Assembly: GCA_964593895.1 (NCBI GenBank)
Contig: CAZQKL010000018.1
Location: forward strand, 1 to 24,703
Length of the DNA stretch: 24,703 nt
Direction: 5' to 3'
From: CAZQKL01 sp964593895 [NCBI: uncultured bacterium]
Lineage (GTDB): Bacteria > DYJV01
Position 1 is the first letter of the stretch; every line of letters begins with the position of its first letter. Under the pieces are notes generated by a model. The model was not told the origin of the DNA. It worked only from the letters and a program-made list of their open reading frames with translations, and ran no database searches. The translations under genes and the position numbers were made by a program. This document shows, one piece after another, positions 16,320-24,703 of the stretch.

Positions 16320-17479
16320 TGAAAAAAAGAATATATCTTGATTACAATGCAACAACACCAGTTTTGCCAGAAATTTTTGACAAATTAAAAATTTATTATA
16401 CAGAAAAATGGGGAAATCCATCATCTTTACACTGGGCTGGGAAAAATTTAAAAGAGGATATTTATGAAAGTAGAAAAAGTATTGCAAACTCTTTAAATTG
16501 CTCTCCAGAAGAGATTTATTTTACTTCTTGTGGAACTGAATCTAATAATTGGGTTATAAAAAGTTTATGCTGGGATAATCCTCAAAATAAGCATGTTATT
16601 ACCACAAAAGTTGAGCATAAAGCTATTCTTGAACCTTTAAAATTTCTTGAAAAAAAAGGCTTGAAAGTAACATATCTTGATGTTGATAAAAATGGAATTG
16701 TAAATTTAGCTCAACTTGAAAATTCAATAAATGAAAAAACCATACTAATTTCAGTTATTTTTGCTAATAATGAAACTGGTATTATCTCACCAATTGAAAA
16801 AATAGGGAAAATTGCAAAAAAATATAATTTATTTTTTCATACAGATGCAGTTCAAGGTTATGGAAAAATTGAAATTGACCTAAAAAAATTTGATTTTATA
16901 GATTTTCTCTCAATTTCTGGTCATAAGGTTTATTCTCCAAAAGGAATAGGAGTTTTATTTATAAGAAAAGGAGTTAATATTGAACCATTTATCCATGGAG
17001 GAGGTCAGGAAGGGGGATTAAGAAGTGGCACTGAGAATGTTGCTGGAATAGTTGCTCTTGGTAAATCTGCTGAGATAATTTCAAATGATTTTAATTCAGA
17101 TTATTTTGAAAAATTAAAGAATTTAAGAGATAGATTGGAAAAAAATTTAAAAGAAAATTTAAAAGATATAGAAATAATTGGTGAAAATTCTCCTCGGGTT
17201 CCTAACACAACTCTTATTACATTTAAAAATATTGAAGCAAAAGCTCTTTTAAAAGCACTTGATTATGAAGGAATAGCGGTTTCATCAGGAAGTGCATGCT
17301 CTTCTTTGGAAGAATCTTATTCTCATGTATTAAAAGCTATGGGATATTCAAAAAGAGAAGCTCTGGGAACAATTAGAATTTCACTTGGAAAATTTACAAC
17401 TGAAGAGGATATTGATTACACTTCTGAAAAAATAATTTATTGGGTAAAAAGGTTAAGGTCATTTTTGCCAGATGGTTAA
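16319..17479 (+). CDS. Cysteine desulfurase (NifS/IscS class)
   Basis: 386 residues, a class V PLP enzyme taking sulfur from L-cysteine as an enzyme persulfide. The start YLDYNATTPV is typical. H100 (KVEHKAILEP) stacks on the cofactor, K203 (SGHKVYSPKGIG) holds PLP, and C327 in SSGSACSS is the persulfide-forming residue. HGGGQEGGLRSGTEN (226-240) is also diagnostic. The SGSACSS loop shape places it in the IscS/NifS group rather than SufS. Whether it feeds Fe-S clusters or tRNA thiolation is unclear, because no iscU, nifU or mnmA is adjacent. AGGGAG (16308-16313) gives a good ribosome-binding site. It overlaps murA by 1 base and recJ by 8. Confidence 0.95.
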   Translation: MKKRIYLDYNATTPVLPEIFDKLKIYYTEKWGNPSSLHWAGKNLKEDIYESRKSIANSLNCSPEEIYFTSCGTESNNWVIKSLCWDNPQNKHVITTKVEHKAILEPLKFLEKKGLKVTYLDVDKNGIVNLAQLENSINEKTILISVIFANNETGIISPIEKIGKIAKKYNLFFHTDAVQGYGKIEIDLKKFDFIDFLSISGHKVYSPKGIGVLFIRKGVNIEPFIHGGGQEGGLRSGTENVAGIVALGKSAEIISNDFNSDYFEKLKNLRDRLEKNLKENLKDIEIIGENSPRVPNTTLITFKNIEAKALLKALDYEGIAVSSGSACSSLEESYSHVLKAMGYSKREALGTIRISLGKFTTEEDIDYTSEKIIYWVKRLRSFLPDG

Positions 17480-19160
17480 ATTTATAGTAAAACCTGAAGA
17501 TAAAAATTTGCAAAAAGAACTTTCAGAAAAATGTGGGATAACTCCAATTACCGCTCAAATCTTAATTAATCGCGGGTTATCAAATCCTGAAGATATATTA
17601 AAATTTCTTGATACAAGCTTTAATTCTTTAACACACCCTTTCAAAATGCTAAACCTTGAAAAAGCATCTGAAAGAATAGTAAAAGCAATAAAATTAAATG
17701 AAAAAATTGGAATTTTTGGTGATTATGATGTTGATGGTATTACTTCCACAGCACTACTTATAAATTTCTTTAATGAAATTGGATACAAAAATTATATCTG
17801 GCATCTTCCTACAAGAAAAGAGGGATATGGTTTAAATTGTGAAGTTATTAAAGAATTTCATAAAAATCATGTTAAGTTAATAATTACAGTTGATTGTGGC
17901 ATTCAGAATATAAAAGAGGTAGATTTTGCCAACTCTCTCTCCATTGATGTAATAATTACAGACCATCATGTTCCTGGAGAAAATCTTCCAAATGCATATG
18001 CTATAGTAAATCCAAAACAGAAAGATTGCAAATTCCCTTTCAAAGACCTTGCTGGAGTTGGAGTTGCATTTTATCTTTTAATGGGAGTAAGAATAAAACT
18101 GAGGCAATATTTAAATTTTTCAAATTTCAATCTTGCAAAATATCTTGACCTTGTTGCTATTGGAACTATTGCTGATATATCTCCATTGTTATACGAAAAC
18201 AGAGTGCTTGTTAAAAAGGGATTAAAACAGATTGAAAATTCAAACAATCTTGGGATAAAAGCTTTATCCCAACTTTGCCACATTAATAACAAATCAATAT
18301 CATATTGGGATGTGGGTTTTAAAATTGCACCAAGGTTAAATGCAGCTGGAAGAATAAGTTCTCCAGAAAAGGCATTAAATTTATTAATTACTAAGGAATA
18401 TTCAAAAGCTCTTCAAATCTCTGAATGGTTATGCAAGAATAATTATGAAAGGCAAAAAATTGAAGAAAAAATTCTTGATGAAGCAATAAGAATGATTGAA
18501 AATAATGGAAAACTTAAAAATAAACATAGCATTGTTTTATACTCAAATAACTGGCATGAGGGAGTTATTGGAATTGTTTCTGCAAAGCTTGTGGAAAAAT
18601 ATTATAAGCCTGTTATTTTAATAACTTTTAATGAGAATGGTATTGGAAAAGGTAGTGCAAGGAGTATTAAAGAACTTGATATTTTTAAAAGTATAAGTTT
18701 CTGCGAAGAATATTTAGAAACTTTTGGTGGTCATAAACTTGCAGCAGGACTTACGATAAAAAAGGAAAATGTTAATAACTTTATTGAAGCTTTTGATAAC
18801 ATTGTAAAAAGATTTACAACAAAAGAAAACTTTGTTAAAAAGATTTTTATTGATAAAATTTTAGATTTTAATGAAATTAACATGAGACTTGTGAAAGAAT
18901 TAAAAGAACTTTCTCCTTATGGTCCTGGAAATGAAGAGCCACTATTTCTAACTGAAGACATTCTTGTAACTGAAATAAAATCTATGGGATTAAACAATTT
19001 AAATCTAACTCTTGAAAAAAATAAAGTTGAATTTGAAGCAGTTGGATTTAATTTACTTGATAAAAACATTGAACTTGGAGATACAGTAAGACTAATTTAC
19101 ACCCCATTTATTGCAAACGACAGAATTAAGTTAAGAATAAAGGAAATTGAAAAAGTATGA
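17472..19160 (+). CDS. recJ: Single-stranded-DNA-specific exonuclease RecJ
   Basis: 562 residues, a 5'-to-3' exonuclease used in recombination and mismatch excision. The DHH core shows GDYDVDG (83-89), TVDCG (139-143), ITDHHVPG (162-169) and the aspartate of GTIADISPL (231-239), followed by RLNAAGRISSP (288-298). DHHA1 contributes GGHKLAAG (419-426). The C-terminal OB-like region is present, with SPYGPGNEEPLF at its border. Length is normal for compact RecJ. Its ATG overlaps the desulfurase stop and its own stop overlaps mutL as ATGA (19157-19160). recJ directly coupled to mutL suggests joint supply of nuclease and mismatch-repair coordinator. Confidence 0.96.
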   Translation: MVKFIVKPEDKNLQKELSEKCGITPITAQILINRGLSNPEDILKFLDTSFNSLTHPFKMLNLEKASERIVKAIKLNEKIGIFGDYDVDGITSTALLINFFNEIGYKNYIWHLPTRKEGYGLNCEVIKEFHKNHVKLIITVDCGIQNIKEVDFANSLSIDVIITDHHVPGENLPNAYAIVNPKQKDCKFPFKDLAGVGVAFYLLMGVRIKLRQYLNFSNFNLAKYLDLVAIGTIADISPLLYENRVLVKKGLKQIENSNNLGIKALSQLCHINNKSISYWDVGFKIAPRLNAAGRISSPEKALNLLITKEYSKALQISEWLCKNNYERQKIEEKILDEAIRMIENNGKLKNKHSIVLYSNNWHEGVIGIVSAKLVEKYYKPVILITFNENGIGKGSARSIKELDIFKSISFCEEYLETFGGHKLAAGLTIKKENVNNFIEAFDNIVKRFTTKENFVKKIFIDKILDFNEINMRLVKELKELSPYGPGNEEPLFLTEDILVTEIKSMGLNNLNLTLEKNKVEFEAVGFNLLDKNIELGDTVRLIYTPFIANDRIKLRIKEIEKV

Positions 19161-20887
19161 AAAAAATAAAAATTTTGCCAGATAACATTATTAATCAGAT
19201 TTCTGCAGGAGAAATAATTGAAAGACCTGCCTCGGTAGTAAAAGAGCTAATTGAAAATTCTATTGATGCAAATTCCACATCAATTAAAGTTGAGATAAAA
19301 GATGGAGGGAAAAAATTAATTAAAGTAACAGATAATGGTGAAGGAATAGCAAGAGATGATTTATTTTTAGCATTTGAAAGACATGCAACAAGTAAGATAT
19401 CTGATGAAAAAGATTTAAATAAAATTTCTACTTTGGGATTTAGAGGTGAAGCTTTACCAAGTATTGCTTCTGTAAGTAAAATAAAAGCTCGTTCAAAAAC
19501 CATTAATCAAGAGACTGGTTATGAAATAATAATTGAAGGGGGAAATGTTAAAAAATTTTTTGAAGTTGCAATGAATGAAGGCTTCATAATTGAAGTTAAA
19601 GATTTATTTTATAACACTCCTGTTAGAAAAAAATTTTTAAAAAAAACAGAAACTGAACTTTTTTACATAGAAAATGTTCTAAAAAAATTCATTTTAATCT
19701 ATCCTGAAATTGAATTCACTTTTATAAATAATTTTAGAAAAAAATACTTTTTTCCAAAAGCAAAAAATTTACTTTCAAGAATTGAAGAAGTTTATAATGA
19801 AGAAATTTCATCAACCTTAATTCCATTTAAAGTTGAACATGAAGATATATTTATTGATGGATTTATTTCACCGCCTCATATAAACATCTCCACATCAAGA
19901 GAAATAAATCTATTTGTAAATAAAAGATTTATTAAAGATAGATTAATTTTGTCTGCTATCAAAGATGCTTATTCAAGTAAAATACCTCAAGGTAAGTACC
20001 CATATGTAATTTTAAATATCAATATTCCACATGATAAAGTTGATGTTAATGTGCATCCTACTAAAATAGAAGTTAAATTTGCAGAGCCTCAAAAGATATA
20101 TTCTGTAATTAAAAATTCAATTTCTATGCTTTTTGCTGAAAATGTTTATTATAAAGTTAAGGAGGAAACAGAAAAGAAATTTAACCCATTTGATAATATT
20201 AAAAGTTTTCTTGTTGATATTATTGGAAAAAAAGAAGAAGAAAAGGCTTTTAAAGAAGAGCAAGAGGAAATAAATTTTGAAGATAATTTCCAAGAAGAAA
20301 AAGGATTTTTTTCTAAAATGAAAATTATTGGAAGCTTATTTTCATCAATAATAATTCTTGAAGATGGAGAAAAAGCATATTTTATTGACCAGCATGCTGC
20401 CCATGAAAGAATAAATTTTGAAAAATTAAAAAAGCAGATTAAAGAAAATAGAGTTGAAATAAAAAAATTCTTAATTCCTGACATTATTGAACTTTCTGAA
20501 AAGTATAAAAATCTATTAAATGAATATCTTGAAGCCTTTAAAGAAGTTGGATTTATAATTGAAAAATTAGATGAAAAAACATTTGTTTTAAAAGGAATAC
20601 CTTCAATTTTAGAGGATATTGACTACAGAGATTTTATTATTTCATCAATTGATGAAATTTTACTTTCTGGAAAAACTTCAACTATTGAAAATTTAAAGGA
20701 CAAAATTTTATCCTCTATTGCATGCAAATCTTCAATTACTGCAAATACCTATCTTGATATAAATTTTATTAAAAAATTCTTAAAAGAACTTGATAACACT
20801 CCAAACAATCTCACATGTCCTCACGGAAGACCAATTATTAAAGAAATCCCAAAAGAAGAAATATATAAATGGTTCAAAAGATTATAA
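19157..20887 (+). CDS. mutL: DNA mismatch repair protein MutL with endonuclease domain
   Basis: 576 residues. The N-terminal GHKL ATPase has ISAGEIIERPASVVKELIEN (15-34; catalytic Glu near 30), TDNGEGI (58-64), RHATSK (75-80) and LGFRGEALPSI (93-103). The transducer domain ends with VNVHPTKIEVKF. A charged linker (about 335-385) leads to the dimerisation and endonuclease domain, with DQHAAHERINFE (411-422), which fits the metal-binding DQHA(x)2E(x)4E motif exactly. ACKSSITAN (522-530) and CPHGRP (554-559) complete the site. The protein should therefore nick the new strand itself, as in organisms without MutH. mutS is not in the window. It overlaps recJ by 4 bases and pgpA by 19. Confidence 0.97.
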   Translation: MKKIKILPDNIINQISAGEIIERPASVVKELIENSIDANSTSIKVEIKDGGKKLIKVTDNGEGIARDDLFLAFERHATSKISDEKDLNKISTLGFRGEALPSIASVSKIKARSKTINQETGYEIIIEGGNVKKFFEVAMNEGFIIEVKDLFYNTPVRKKFLKKTETELFYIENVLKKFILIYPEIEFTFINNFRKKYFFPKAKNLLSRIEEVYNEEISSTLIPFKVEHEDIFIDGFISPPHINISTSREINLFVNKRFIKDRLILSAIKDAYSSKIPQGKYPYVILNINIPHDKVDVNVHPTKIEVKFAEPQKIYSVIKNSISMLFAENVYYKVKEETEKKFNPFDNIKSFLVDIIGKKEEEKAFKEEQEEINFEDNFQEEKGFFSKMKIIGSLFSSIIILEDGEKAYFIDQHAAHERINFEKLKKQIKENRVEIKKFLIPDIIELSEKYKNLLNEYLEAFKEVGFIIEKLDEKTFVLKGIPSILEDIDYRDFIISSIDEILLSGKTSTIENLKDKILSSIACKSSITANTYLDINFIKKFLKELDNTPNNLTCPHGRPIIKEIPKEEIYKWFKRL

Positions 20888-21321
20888 TTTTTTTTGTAAC
20901 AGCCTCTTATGTTGGATATATAAAGTATGCTCCAGGAACGTTTGGAACAATTATTGCAGTTCCAATTTCAATTTTTCTCAATAAATTTCTATCATCAACA
21001 ACTTATCTTAGTTTAATCATATTTTTAATTTTTTCCTCAAGTTACATTTGCTACTATTATGAAAAAATCACAAATAAAAAAGACCCTTCAGAAATTGTTT
21101 TAGATGAAATTATCGGATTTTTAATAGCAAGTTTTAAGATAAAAATTGCTTTTTTACCTTACTTTATTTCTTTTATCTTGTTTAGATTTTTTGACATAAC
21201 AAAAATTTTTTTTATAAAAAGAGTTGAAGAAAAATTACCTCAGGGTATAAGTGTTGTAATTGATGATTGTTTAGCAGGAATTTATACCTTAATAATAATT
21301 AAACTCATTTTTTGGAGTTAA
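20869..21321 (+). CDS. pgpA: Phosphatidylglycerophosphatase A
   Basis: 150 residues, an inner-membrane phosphatase making phosphatidylglycerol from its phosphate. APGTFGT (21-27) is the family signature. DPSEIVLDEIIG (72-83), FRFFDITK (105-112) and the acidic IDD (131-133) give the remaining active-site carboxylates. Three or four hydrophobic helices (about 5-19, 28-64, 94-108, 134-149) fit the compact PgpA fold. The start lies 19 bases inside mutL, so expression probably depends on the mutL message. It is a normal length. Confidence 0.92.
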   Translation: MVQKIIIFFVTASYVGYIKYAPGTFGTIIAVPISIFLNKFLSSTTYLSLIIFLIFSSSYICYYYEKITNKKDPSEIVLDEIIGFLIASFKIKIAFLPYFISFILFRFFDITKIFFIKRVEEKLPQGISVVIDDCLAGIYTLIIIKLIFWS

Positions 21322-21323
21322 AA

Positions 21324-21899
21324 ATGAAAGAAATTTTTAAAAATTCCATAGAAGTGAAAAAAAGAATTCTTGAAGATAAAAATCTTTGGATGACAATGGA
21401 AAAAGTTACAAATGAAATAATTACTGCAATAAAAAAAGGAAATAAAGTTATGACCATGGGAAATGGAGGAAGTTCAGCTGATGCCCAGCATTTTGCAGGC
21501 GAATTTGTAAATAGATTTTTAATTGATAGAGAACCACTTCCTGCAATTTCAATAACAACAGATAGTTCTGTTTTAACCTGTATTGGCAATGATTACTCTT
21601 TTGATTTAATCTTTGAAAAACAGGTAAAAGCAATTGCTAAAAAAGGAGATATTCTCTTTGGAATTTCAACAAGTGGAAATTCAGAAAATATCTTGAAAGG
21701 ATTTATTGCAGGTAAAAAAATTGGCACAATAAATGTTGGACTTTTAGGAAATGATGGGGGAAAAGCAAAAGATTTGGTTGATTATGCAATAATTGTAAAA
21801 GAAAAATCAACACCAAGAATTCAGGAAGTTCATATAACTTTAATCCATATCATATGTGAAATTGTTGAAAGAGAAATTTTTGTATTGCAAAAAACATAA
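21324..21899 (+). CDS. gmhA: Phosphoheptose (sedoheptulose-7-phosphate) isomerase
   Basis: 191 residues from this start. It converts sedoheptulose 7-phosphate to D-glycero-D-manno-heptose 7-phosphate, the first step to lipopolysaccharide-core or S-layer heptose. The SIS domain shows GNGGSSADAQHFAGEF (46-61), with H56 and E60 as likely zinc ligands, and TSGNSENI (116-123). Q167 and H175 in IQEVHITLIH complete the metal and catalytic site. I chose the ATG at 21324 because GGAG (21314-21317) lies 6 bases before it and the length then matches E. coli GmhA. An in-frame TTG at 21312 would add four residues and has no ribosome-binding site. Only 2 bases separate it from pgpA. No other heptose genes are in view. 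Confidence 0.94.
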   Translation: MKEIFKNSIEVKKRILEDKNLWMTMEKVTNEIITAIKKGNKVMTMGNGGSSADAQHFAGEFVNRFLIDREPLPAISITTDSSVLTCIGNDYSFDLIFEKQVKAIAKKGDILFGISTSGNSENILKGFIAGKKIGTINVGLLGNDGGKAKDLVDYAIIVKEKSTPRIQEVHITLIHIICEIVEREIFVLQKT

Positions 21900-21931
21900 A
21901 ATTTGTGTTATTTATTCATCCCATTAATTTT

Positions 21932-21940
21932 AAAAGGAGT
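21932..21940 (+). promoter_or_regulatory. Shine-Dalgarno of the glutamate synthase glutaminase subunit
   Basis: AAAAGGAGT lies 7 bases before the ATG at 21948. The 48-base gap that holds it (21900-21947) separates gmhA from the glutamate synthase genes. I find no convincing -35/-10 pair and no terminator hairpin in that gap. Confidence 0.75.
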
Positions 21941-21947
21941 AAATTAA

Positions 21948-23093
21948 ATGTGCAGATTAGCTGCAATAGTATCAGAGGATTATTTTTCTCCATATGAAAA
22001 TATTCTGGCCCTTGAAACAATGAAAGAAGGTCATGATGGTTCAGGACTTGGGTTAATTTTAAGAGACCTTGGTGGAGTTTTTACAGAATTTAAGGAATAT
22101 CCAATTTTATCAACTATTACTACAAAAAAAGGATATGAAGTTTTAAAGGAATATCTTGATAAAAAAGGTTTTGAGATAAAATATGCATGGGAGCCACAAA
22201 AAAATTTAAAAAAATGGATGAAATTAACTCCAAGAGACCATTATAGAATTAAAGTTTTAGAATATCCAGATTATATGAAGGATAAGTCAGAAGAGGAGAA
22301 AGAAAAGTTTTTATTAAAAACAAGGCTTGAATTGAGAAAACTTGGAGAAAAAGATGAGTCAATTATTGTGTTTTCATTCTGGCCTGATACTATTACATTA
22401 AAAAAAGTTGGCGATCCAATGGAAATTGCTGAGTATTGGGGGCTTGATAAAATTGATTTAAAAGCAAAAATAATTTTTGCACAAGGCAGGCAAAATACAA
22501 ATTATGCAATTAATCTTTATGCATGTCATCCATTTTTTATTCAAGGATATTTTACAATGACAAATGGAGAAAATACAGCTTTTGTTCCAATAAGAGAATT
22601 TCTTATGAGCAGAAAATTTCCAGGATACATTGGTTATAATTCAGATAGTGAAGTTTTTGCTCATATTCTTCATTATACAAGGGAAATTTTAAGATATCCT
22701 TTAAAATATTACAAAGATGTTATAACTCCGATGATGTCTCATGAAATTGAGGATTCAAATAGGAAAGATATTGAGGTTATAAAATTGCTTCGTCAATCAT
22801 TGAGAATGCTTACAATTGATGGACCTAACTGTGTAATAGGTTGTGATAGAGACAACACTGTTTTTATGGTTCATGATACAAAAAAATTGAGACCAGGTGT
22901 TGTTGGAGGAGTAAAAGGAAAAATCGGTTTTTTTTCAGAAACATGCGCATTAAATTATCTTTTTCCAAATAGAGATACAACAAAAGATGTTTATCCTATG
23001 AAGTATGATTTTGTGTATGTTAAACCTGATGCAAAGGAGATAAAAATATGGAATCAAAAATTGGGTCAAACAACAACAATAACCCTTCATTAA
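21948..23093 (+). CDS. Glutamate synthase glutaminase subunit (class II amidotransferase, split archaeal type)
   Basis: 381 residues. After removal of Met1, Cys2 would be the N-terminal nucleophile of a class II glutamine amidotransferase that releases ammonia from glutamine. The start CRLAAIVSEDYFSPYENI, then HDGSGLGL, and the late segment TIDGPNCVIGCDRDNT fit the separate amidotransferase subunit of ferredoxin-type glutamate synthases, as found in archaea, Thermotogae and other anaerobes. In most bacteria this domain is fused into a 1,500-residue GltB. The next gene supplies the synthase half, and their reading frames overlap by 46 bases, so the two should be made together. Ammonia would pass to 2-oxoglutarate on the partner. 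Transport of ammonia through a tunnel is assumed from the family, not seen. Confidence 0.88.
   Translation: MCRLAAIVSEDYFSPYENILALETMKEGHDGSGLGLILRDLGGVFTEFKEYPILSTITTKKGYEVLKEYLDKKGFEIKYAWEPQKNLKKWMKLTPRDHYRIKVLEYPDYMKDKSEEEKEKFLLKTRLELRKLGEKDESIIVFSFWPDTITLKKVGDPMEIAEYWGLDKIDLKAKIIFAQGRQNTNYAINLYACHPFFIQGYFTMTNGENTAFVPIREFLMSRKFPGYIGYNSDSEVFAHILHYTREILRYPLKYYKDVITPMMSHEIEDSNRKDIEVIKLLRQSLRMLTIDGPNCVIGCDRDNTVFMVHDTKKLRPGVVGGVKGKIGFFSETCALNYLFPNRDTTKDVYPMKYDFVYVKPDAKEIKIWNQKLGQTTTITLH
23034..23040 (+). promoter_or_regulatory. Internal Shine-Dalgarno deciding the start of the synthase subunit
   Basis: AAGGAGA sits inside the glutaminase gene, 7 bases before the ATG at 23048. The alternative in-frame ATG at 23093, which overlaps the stop as TAATG, has no purine-rich sequence before it. 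This favours the longer reading with its short Asn-rich N-terminus. Confidence 0.7.
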
Positions 23094-24703
23094 TGGATTT
23101 TCCATACATAATTAGATGGAATGAAAATAAATGCACTCGCTGTGGAAGATGTACTGCAGTATGTCCAACAAAAGCAATTGAGCCAGCAGTATTTGTAAAA
23201 AGGCTTATAGAAAGTGAAGGTCCATTTCCAGCACCTTCTCTTGTAAGGAAAGTTTATCATGGAATTAGGCAGGTAAATGACCCTGAAAGGTATTGCACTG
23301 GTTGCGCAATGTGCACTGAAGTCTGTCCAAATGGAGCAATTTATCCTGAATACAATCCTGCAAATAAATTTTTATTTCATAAAAATAGAGGAGGAGTTCC
23401 ATATAAAAGAGGTGGTAGGAGAAATGACCCATCTCCTTCAACACTTGATAGATTAAAATTTACAAGAATTTCAATGTTAACAGACCCTGCTCTTGATGCT
23501 CAAAGACATGAATTTAACATTGTTACTCTTCTTGGGAGAATAATGCCTCCAGAAGAACTTCCTTTAAAAGTAGAGGGTGATGATTTAATTTATGAAGGAA
23601 CAGATTATATCCCACCTGTAAGAGAAATTTTTCCAATCATGATTGGTTCAATGTCAATTGGAGCTCTATCTCCAAGAATGTGGGAAGGTTTAATGCTTGG
23701 AGTTGCATATCTTAATGAAGTTGAAAAAATTCCAGTTGTTATGTGTTCTGGTGAAGGTGGTGTGCCACCAAGACTTTTAAAATCAAGATTTGTTAAATAT
23801 TTAATAATTCAAATTGCCTCAGGATATTTTGGCTGGGATGAGATAATTCATACAATACCAAAAATGAAAGAAGACCCATGTGCGATTGAAATAAAGTATG
23901 GACAGGGTGCAAAGCCTGGTGATGGTGGTCTTTTAATGGCTCCAAAGGTTTTACCACATATAGCAAAAATAAGAGGAGTTCCTCCTTATGTAGATCTGCC
24001 AAGTCCACCAACTCATCAAACTAAATATTCAATTGAAGAATCTGTTATGAAAATGATTACCTCTATGAGTATGGCTTTTGGTTTTAGAGTTCCTGTTTTT
24101 CCAAAAATATCTGGAACAAAAACAGCTCTTGCGGTTTTAAATAATCTTGTAAGAAATCCTTTTGCATCTGCATTATCAATTGATGGAGAAGATGGTGGCA
24201 CTGGTGCAGCATATAATGTTTCTCTTGATAAAATGGGACACCCAATAGCTTCAAATATAAGAGATTGTTATTTTGAACTTGTCAAACATGGAAAACAGAA
24301 TGAAATTCCATTAATTGCTGCAGGAGGTGTTGGAAAAACTGGTAATCTTGCTGCAAATACTGCTGCATTAATTATGCTTGGAGCAAGTGCTGTAAGCATT
24401 GGAAAATACATTATGCAGGCTGCAGCAGGCTGTTTAGGTGATGAAAGAAATAGATGTAATATTTGCAATATTGGAAAATGTCCAAAAGGGATTACAACTC
24501 AAAATCCTAAATTATATAAAAGACTTGATGTTGATAAAGTTGCTGAAAGGGTTGTTGATGTTTTTAAATCTGCAAATATGGAATTAAAGAAAATTATGGC
24601 ACCTATGGGAAGAAGCACACAATTACCTATTGGTATGAGCGATGGTTTAAGTGCAGATGATAAAGCAATTGCTGATAGATTAAAAATTGATTATGCTTGT
24701 TAA
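23048..24703 (+). CDS. Glutamate synthase Fe-S/FMN subunit (split archaeal type)
   Basis: 551 residues, complete, ending on the last base of the window. Two 4Fe-4S ferredoxin motifs come first: C29-C32-C35-C39 and C83-C86-C89-C93. Then follows the central glutamate-synthase FMN barrel, with PIMIGSMSIGALSP (196-209), SGEGGVPPRL (234-243), KYGQGAKPGDGG (283-294), SIDGEDGGTGAA (377-388) and AAGGVGKTG (424-432). C470, C473 and C478 (CNICNIGKCP) are the ligands expected for the 3Fe-4S cluster. It would make glutamate from 2-oxoglutarate and ammonia, probably with reduced ferredoxin or a separate NAD(P)H subunit as donor. The third piece of the split enzyme, the beta-helix domain, should be encoded just downstream. 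The start at 23048 rests on an internal Shine-Dalgarno. If translation begins at 23093 the protein lacks only 15 low-complexity residues. Confidence 0.9.
   Translation: MESKIGSNNNNNPSLMDFPYIIRWNENKCTRCGRCTAVCPTKAIEPAVFVKRLIESEGPFPAPSLVRKVYHGIRQVNDPERYCTGCAMCTEVCPNGAIYPEYNPANKFLFHKNRGGVPYKRGGRRNDPSPSTLDRLKFTRISMLTDPALDAQRHEFNIVTLLGRIMPPEELPLKVEGDDLIYEGTDYIPPVREIFPIMIGSMSIGALSPRMWEGLMLGVAYLNEVEKIPVVMCSGEGGVPPRLLKSRFVKYLIIQIASGYFGWDEIIHTIPKMKEDPCAIEIKYGQGAKPGDGGLLMAPKVLPHIAKIRGVPPYVDLPSPPTHQTKYSIEESVMKMITSMSMAFGFRVPVFPKISGTKTALAVLNNLVRNPFASALSIDGEDGGTGAAYNVSLDKMGHPIASNIRDCYFELVKHGKQNEIPLIAAGGVGKTGNLAANTAALIMLGASAVSIGKYIMQAAAGCLGDERNRCNICNIGKCPKGITTQNPKLYKRLDVDKVAERVVDVFKSANMELKKIMAPMGRSTQLPIGMSDGLSADDKAIADRLKIDYAC

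Noticed and set aside
21312-21323. TTG at 21312 as the start of gmhA
   Set aside because: It overlaps the pgpA end and would place the GGAG inside the gene. The ATG at 21324 has GGAG at 6 bases and gives the family length.
21900-21947. Possible promoter before the glutamate synthase genes (TTGCAA at 21885 and TTGTGT at 21903)
   Set aside because: Neither has an acceptable -10 box at 16-18 bases, so I do not call it. The genes may still have their own promoter.
1-24703. Search for tRNA or rRNA genes, CRISPR repeats, transposases, phage or defence genes, and direct repeats
   Set aside because: Coding is almost continuous and all genes are recognisable housekeeping types except the small orphan. 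No repeat or RNA-gene pattern was seen by eye.

Overview
The window is very AT-rich bacterial DNA (by eye well under one third G+C; not computed) with a dense, almost gap-free layout. It carries 21 protein-coding genes, no RNA genes, no mobile elements and no CRISPR array. The gene set is core housekeeping: cell wall, translation and RNA turnover, DNA repair, nitrogen assimilation. Several features suggest an anaerobic, deep-branching bacterium with a Gram-negative type envelope: a GmhA heptose isomerase, MutL with the endonuclease motif, and a split archaeal-type glutamate synthase with ferredoxin-like iron-sulfur clusters. I cannot assign a phylum from the sequence.

Left block (1-7329, all minus strand) is one tightly packed operon read right to left: a 90-residue orphan protein, a MetE/UROD-like zinc methyltransferase-type protein, ComEC, an NrnA-like DHH phosphoesterase, alanine racemase, an aspartate-type aminotransferase, and a response regulator whose C-terminal GGDEF domain runs off the window's left edge. 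Neighbours overlap by 4 bases or abut, which points to translational coupling.

A 77-base divergent intergenic region (7330-7406) separates it from the right block (7407-24703, all plus strand). Both strands carry a sigma70-like promoter of identical geometry whose -10 box lies 6 bases before the start codon, so both first genes look leaderless.

The right block begins with a PAS protein whose histidine-kinase half has lost its catalytic motifs. It then runs rpsO-pnp, an SPFH/band-7-like membrane protein, queA, clpA (with its own candidate promoter), murA, a NifS/IscS cysteine desulfurase, recJ, mutL, pgpA, gmhA, and two subunits of the split glutamate synthase: the glutaminase and the Fe-S/FMN synthase subunit. 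The window ends exactly on the stop codon of the last gene.

I see no complete unknown multi-gene system such as a defence island or secretion cluster. The points most worth a second look are the pseudo-kinase PAS sensor, the mirrored leaderless promoters, the ComEC with a degenerate beta-lactamase-like domain, the orphan 90-residue gene paired with the MetE-like protein, and a ribosome-binding site buried in a small hairpin before pnp.
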